Assembly: GCF_900176655.1 (NCBI RefSeq)
Contig: NZ_LT838844.1
Span: forward strand, 22,828-68,487
Source: Collinsella vaginalis
Lineage (GTDB): Bacteria; Actinomycetota; Coriobacteriia; Coriobacteriales; Coriobacteriaceae
Length of the DNA: 45,660 bases
Direction of reading: 5' to 3'
Notes under the pieces: generated by a model
The model's database searches: none
What the model was told of the DNA's origin: nothing
The model's input: only the letters and a program-made list of their open reading frames with translations
Translations under genes and position numbers: made by a program
In this document: positions 43,571 through 45,660 of the stretch, piece by piece
Position numbering within the stretch: the first letter of the stretch is position 1
How the letters are laid out: each line of letters starts with the position of its first letter

Positions 43571-44400
43571 GCGCAGGACCCCTCTTCCTCATGATGATGG
43601 ACGGACTCGGCTTCCTCGGGCCGGTAGGTGGCCTGCCGGCGCGCGAGGTCGTCCCAGTCGACGAGCGTGGCGTCGAAGTCGGGGCCGTCGACGCAGGCGA
43701 ACTGCGTCTCGCCGCCCACCTCGACGCGGCAGCAGCCGCACATGCCCGTGCCGTCGACCATGATGGGGTTGAGGCTGGCGGTGATCGGGATGTTGTGCTC
43801 GCGACAGGTGAGGGTCGAGAACTTCATCATCGGGACGGGGCCGACGCAGAAGACGGAGTCGATCTGGTCGGTCTCACATAGGCGGCCGAGCGGGAGCGTG
43901 ACCACGCCCTGCTCGCCCATGGAGCCGTCGTCGGTGGTGACGAAGAGGTTCTTGAGGGGAAGGGCGGCGAACTGCTCGAAGAGGATCATGAGGTCCTTGG
44001 AGCGGGCGCCCATGATGACGTTGACCTCTTTGCCCTCCTCGCAGGCCGTGCGCGCGACCGGGTAGGCGATAGCCAGGCCCACGCCGCCGCCGACGATGGC
44101 GACGCGGTCGCCCTCGATCTCGGTGGGTTTGCCCAAGGGGCCCGTGATGTCGCGGATGTAGTCGCCCTCGTTGAGCTCGGAGAGGCAGCGGGTGGTCTTG
44201 CCGATCACCATGAAGATGAACTCGATCCAGCCCTCCCCAGCGTCCCAGTTGGCGAAGGTGAAGGGGACGCGCTCGCCCGTCTCGTCGATACGCACCATGA
44301 GGAACTGGCCGGCGTGAGCCGCGCGGGCCATCCTCGGAGCGTGGACGCGGAACTCGAAGACCTTCTCCGAGAACTGCGTCTTCTTCAGGATTTGAAACAT
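43558..44400 (-). CDS. NfnA-type ferredoxin-NADP reductase subunit
   Basis: A 280-residue flavoprotein of the PyrK/ferredoxin-NADP reductase family. The FAD domain includes RVPFTFANWD, the NAD-binding domain AIVGGGVGLAIAYPVART at about 101-118. The C-terminal [2Fe-2S] site shows D216 plus C221, C223, C224 and C236 (GTGMCGCCRVEVGG, FACVDGPDFD). This fits NfnA, the NADH-binding bifurcating-flavin subunit of NfnAB. In Thermotoga NfnA an Asp and three Cys hold the cluster, and D216 may be that Asp. GAGAGGGG lies before the ATG. It is first in a two-gene minus-strand operon. Confidence 0.88.
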   Translation of the reverse strand: MFQILKKTQFSEKVFEFRVHAPRMARAAHAGQFLMVRIDETGERVPFTFANWDAGEGWIEFIFMVIGKTTRCLSELNEGDYIRDITGPLGKPTEIEGDRVAIVGGGVGLAIAYPVARTACEEGKEVNVIMGARSKDLMILFEQFAALPLKNLFVTTDDGSMGEQGVVTLPLGRLCETDQIDSVFCVGPVPMMKFSTLTCREHNIPITASLNPIMVDGTGMCGCCRVEVGGETQFACVDGPDFDATLVDWDDLARRQATYRPEEAESVHHHEEEGSCACQR

Positions 44401-44673
44401 AAAACCCCTCTCTTGTGCCAGGGCTGGATGGCGTGCCAGGAGGTTTCCCGGTGGCCGTGCCCCACCTGCAACCCGTTGCCGCGCACCATGGCGAATGATG
44501 CACAGTAAGGGTTTAAGTATATCGCAACGGTGCAGGTGCGAGGTTGTATCGCCGGGTGGGCGGTATGGGGCCGCAGGCGGTTTTATGAGGGCGTTTGACA
44601 GGGATTATGTGGCAGAGGGGAATGGGTGGGGCATGGCTGAAACAGGATCGCAATCAGGACCACGCATGCACGC

Positions 44674-44854
44674 GGGCAGTCCTAGCGTATGTGGACGGCG
44701 GATGACCGCGGCGAGTCTCAGAGTGGGAATGGTGGGGCAGTTCTGGCGTATGAGGGTGGCGGGATCTGATGTGAACCGTAGTGGTTTCGCGACGGGGCAG
44801 TCCAAGCGCATACTGATGCCGGTGCTAAGCGTCTGTTGTATCTGCAGCGTGTGT
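44674..44854. repeat. Three tandem diverged copies of a 60-bp repeat upstream of nfnA
   Basis: Copies begin at 44674 (GGGCAGTCCTAGCGTATGTG), 44735 (GGGCAGTTCTGGCGTATGAG) and 44795 (GGGCAGTCCAAGCGCATACT), so the period is 60-61 bp. Only the first about 28 bp of each unit are well kept. The surrounding 44401-45056 holds no credible gene; an open plus-strand frame over it follows the repeats and has no family resemblance. Confidence 0.7.
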
Positions 44855-45056
44855 GGACGGTTCCGTGGCTCGTGTTTCACGGGAAACGGGGAGATTTAAG
44901 GTACTTGGCCAGCACCGCTTCGGTTAAGCATGCGCTTCGCGCCGTTCTTCCGGTTCAGATGGGCAGGTTCTCCCACGCTCTTGAACGTGATTCTCTATTA
45001 TTTGGATTTTTATGTAAATTTATCTAAATAAAGCAATCAGATAGCAAAGCGCAAAA

Positions 45057-45200
45057 TGAAAACTTCCAGAAGTGCGGCAGTAAAATGGAATCGACTGAGT
45101 AGCCCGTGAACTTCCAAGGCGTTTTCTCAGAAAATCGGAGGCGAAATTCCGCCTCTACTGAGCAGATCCGAATTCACTGCCGCACTTCTGGAAGTTTTCA
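45057..45200. repeat. 144-bp element with perfect 25-bp terminal inverted repeats (type C)
   Basis: The left arm 45057-45081 begins TGAAAACTTCCAGAAGTGCG and the right arm 45176-45200 is its exact inverse. Each arm contains the near-palindrome ACTTCCAGAAGT. Inside, TTTTCTCAGAAAA (from 45122) and GAGGCGAAATTCCGCCTC (from 45138) make two further hairpins. It lies 180 bp after pth and 660 bp before nfnA. Nothing is recognised in 45201-45382. Confidence 0.85.
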
Positions 45201-45382
45201 ACATGGTGGAGTCTTGTATAGGGGCGAAGCTCTGCGCAAGGTGATGAGTTGTAGCGCATTCGCGGGGTAGATGCTCTGCGGCCCGATTCTGAGCAGAGAA
45301 ATGCGTGGGGCTGAGCCAGCGAACCAGCTGATCCCAGCATGCAGAAGTCGCTGCTGCATACAGGGCCAGCCGGTATCTCGCT

Positions 45383-45660
45383 TTAGTGCTTCCCGTTGCT
45401 GCCTGCCGATCCGTTCACGTGGTCGCGGGCGAAGACCACGCCGCGCGTGACGGCCAGCGCGGCGGCCTCGGCGGCACGGGCGCAGGTGTCGGCGAACTCC
45501 TCGGCCTCCTTGGGACGGAACTGCTTGAGCACGAAGTCCGCCACGGCCATGCGCCCCGGGGGATCGCCGATGCCCACACGGACACGGCTGAAGTCACGGC
45601 TTCCGAGCTTGTCGATGATGGAGCGCAGCCCGTTGTGCCCGGCATGCCCGCCGCCGACCT
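45383..45660 (-). CDS. pth: Peptidyl-tRNA hydrolase, C-terminal part (cut by window edge)
   Basis: The minus-strand frame entering from the right edge reads [20 protein letters not shown], then [20 protein letters not shown] and ends at TAA (45383-45385). The GHNGLRS and RVGIGxP blocks with the VLxxF helix are the conserved C-terminal half of Pth, which frees tRNA from stalled peptidyl-tRNA. The catalytic N-terminal His and Asp lie outside the window. An internal ATG-like start seen downstream is only a frame opening, not the gene start. Confidence 0.95.
   Translation of the reverse strand, partial: VGGGHAGHNGLRSIIDKLGSRDFSRVRVGIGDPPGRMAVADFVLKQFRPKEAEEFADTCARAAEAAALAVTRGVVFARDHVNGSAGSNGKH

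Noticed and set aside
42197..43594. 465-codon plus-strand frame opposite the NfnB-like gene
   Set aside because: The minus strand encodes all expected cysteines and nucleotide-binding motifs; the plus frame is a shadow.
44495..44899. 134-codon plus-strand frame upstream of nfnA
   Set aside because: It runs through the 60-bp tandem repeats, has many Gly, Arg and Cys residues and no ribosome site.

Overview
The window looks like chromosomal DNA from a high-GC member of the Coriobacteriia, most likely a Collinsella-like gut actinobacterium. This is inferred from the strong G/C bias at third codon positions, the protein sequences (for example an NfnAB-type pair and the DUF4013, CmpB-like and TRIC membrane proteins) and the gene mix. 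I could not run a database search to fix the species. Genes are compact, GC-rich and mostly preceded by clear GGAG-type ribosome binding sites. Several spacers of 400-1,000 bp hold no credible gene but are full of repeats and inverted repeats.

Layout. 1-680: the tail of an IS3-family transposase, then tRNA-Ala(TGC) and tRNA-Ile(GAT) on the minus strand. 800-3,860: a DUF151 bifunctional-nuclease-like protein, a hypothetical protein and typA. 4,000-6,110: two minus-strand membrane proteins (one TRIC-like), then two tRNA-Ser genes. 6,300-8,300: a hypothetical protein and a DUF4013-like membrane protein with a long acidic tail. 8,730-12,600: the classic rpsF-ssb-rpsR-rplI cluster followed by dnaB. 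13,300-20,600: purA, purD, a Nudix ADP-ribose pyrophosphatase, an ABC exporter, a membrane-anchored hypothetical protein and a pyridoxal-kinase-like protein. 21,600-28,350: carA-carB, purE and a class B sortase. 29,000-30,360: a minus-strand CmpB-like permease. 31,170-35,350: purF, purM, an N-terminally extended purN and a small ORF. 35,600-41,690: a PrsA-type foldase, a YqeY protein, a complete polar amino-acid ABC importer (ATPase, lipoprotein, two permeases) and a cytidylate-kinase-like protein. 42,100-45,660: NfnB and NfnA on the minus strand, then the C-terminal part of pth.

How the genes work together. Much of the window serves nucleotide synthesis: purF, purD, purN, purM and purE act in IMP synthesis, purA in AMP formation, and carAB supplies carbamoyl phosphate for pyrimidines and arginine. 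CarA and PurF use glutamine, which fits with the neighbouring polar amino-acid importer and the NADPH/ferredoxin oxidoreductase, although that link is inference. Translation and replication are represented by rpsF-ssb-rpsR-rplI-dnaB, typA, pth and four tRNAs.

The most unusual content lies between genes. Four segments of 144-193 bp are bounded by 21-29 bp inverted repeats: 21028-21220, 28690-28865, 30828-31011 and 45057-45200. The first and third share the same termini but have unrelated cores. A cluster of five 23-bp REP-like motifs, partly in opposite orientations, sits at 41718-41953. Degenerate tandem repeats of about 30, 60 and 134 bp lie in other spacers. These are the best candidates for something undescribed. 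A run of ten G residues at the ribosome binding site of the amino-acid-binding lipoprotein is a possible slippage switch.
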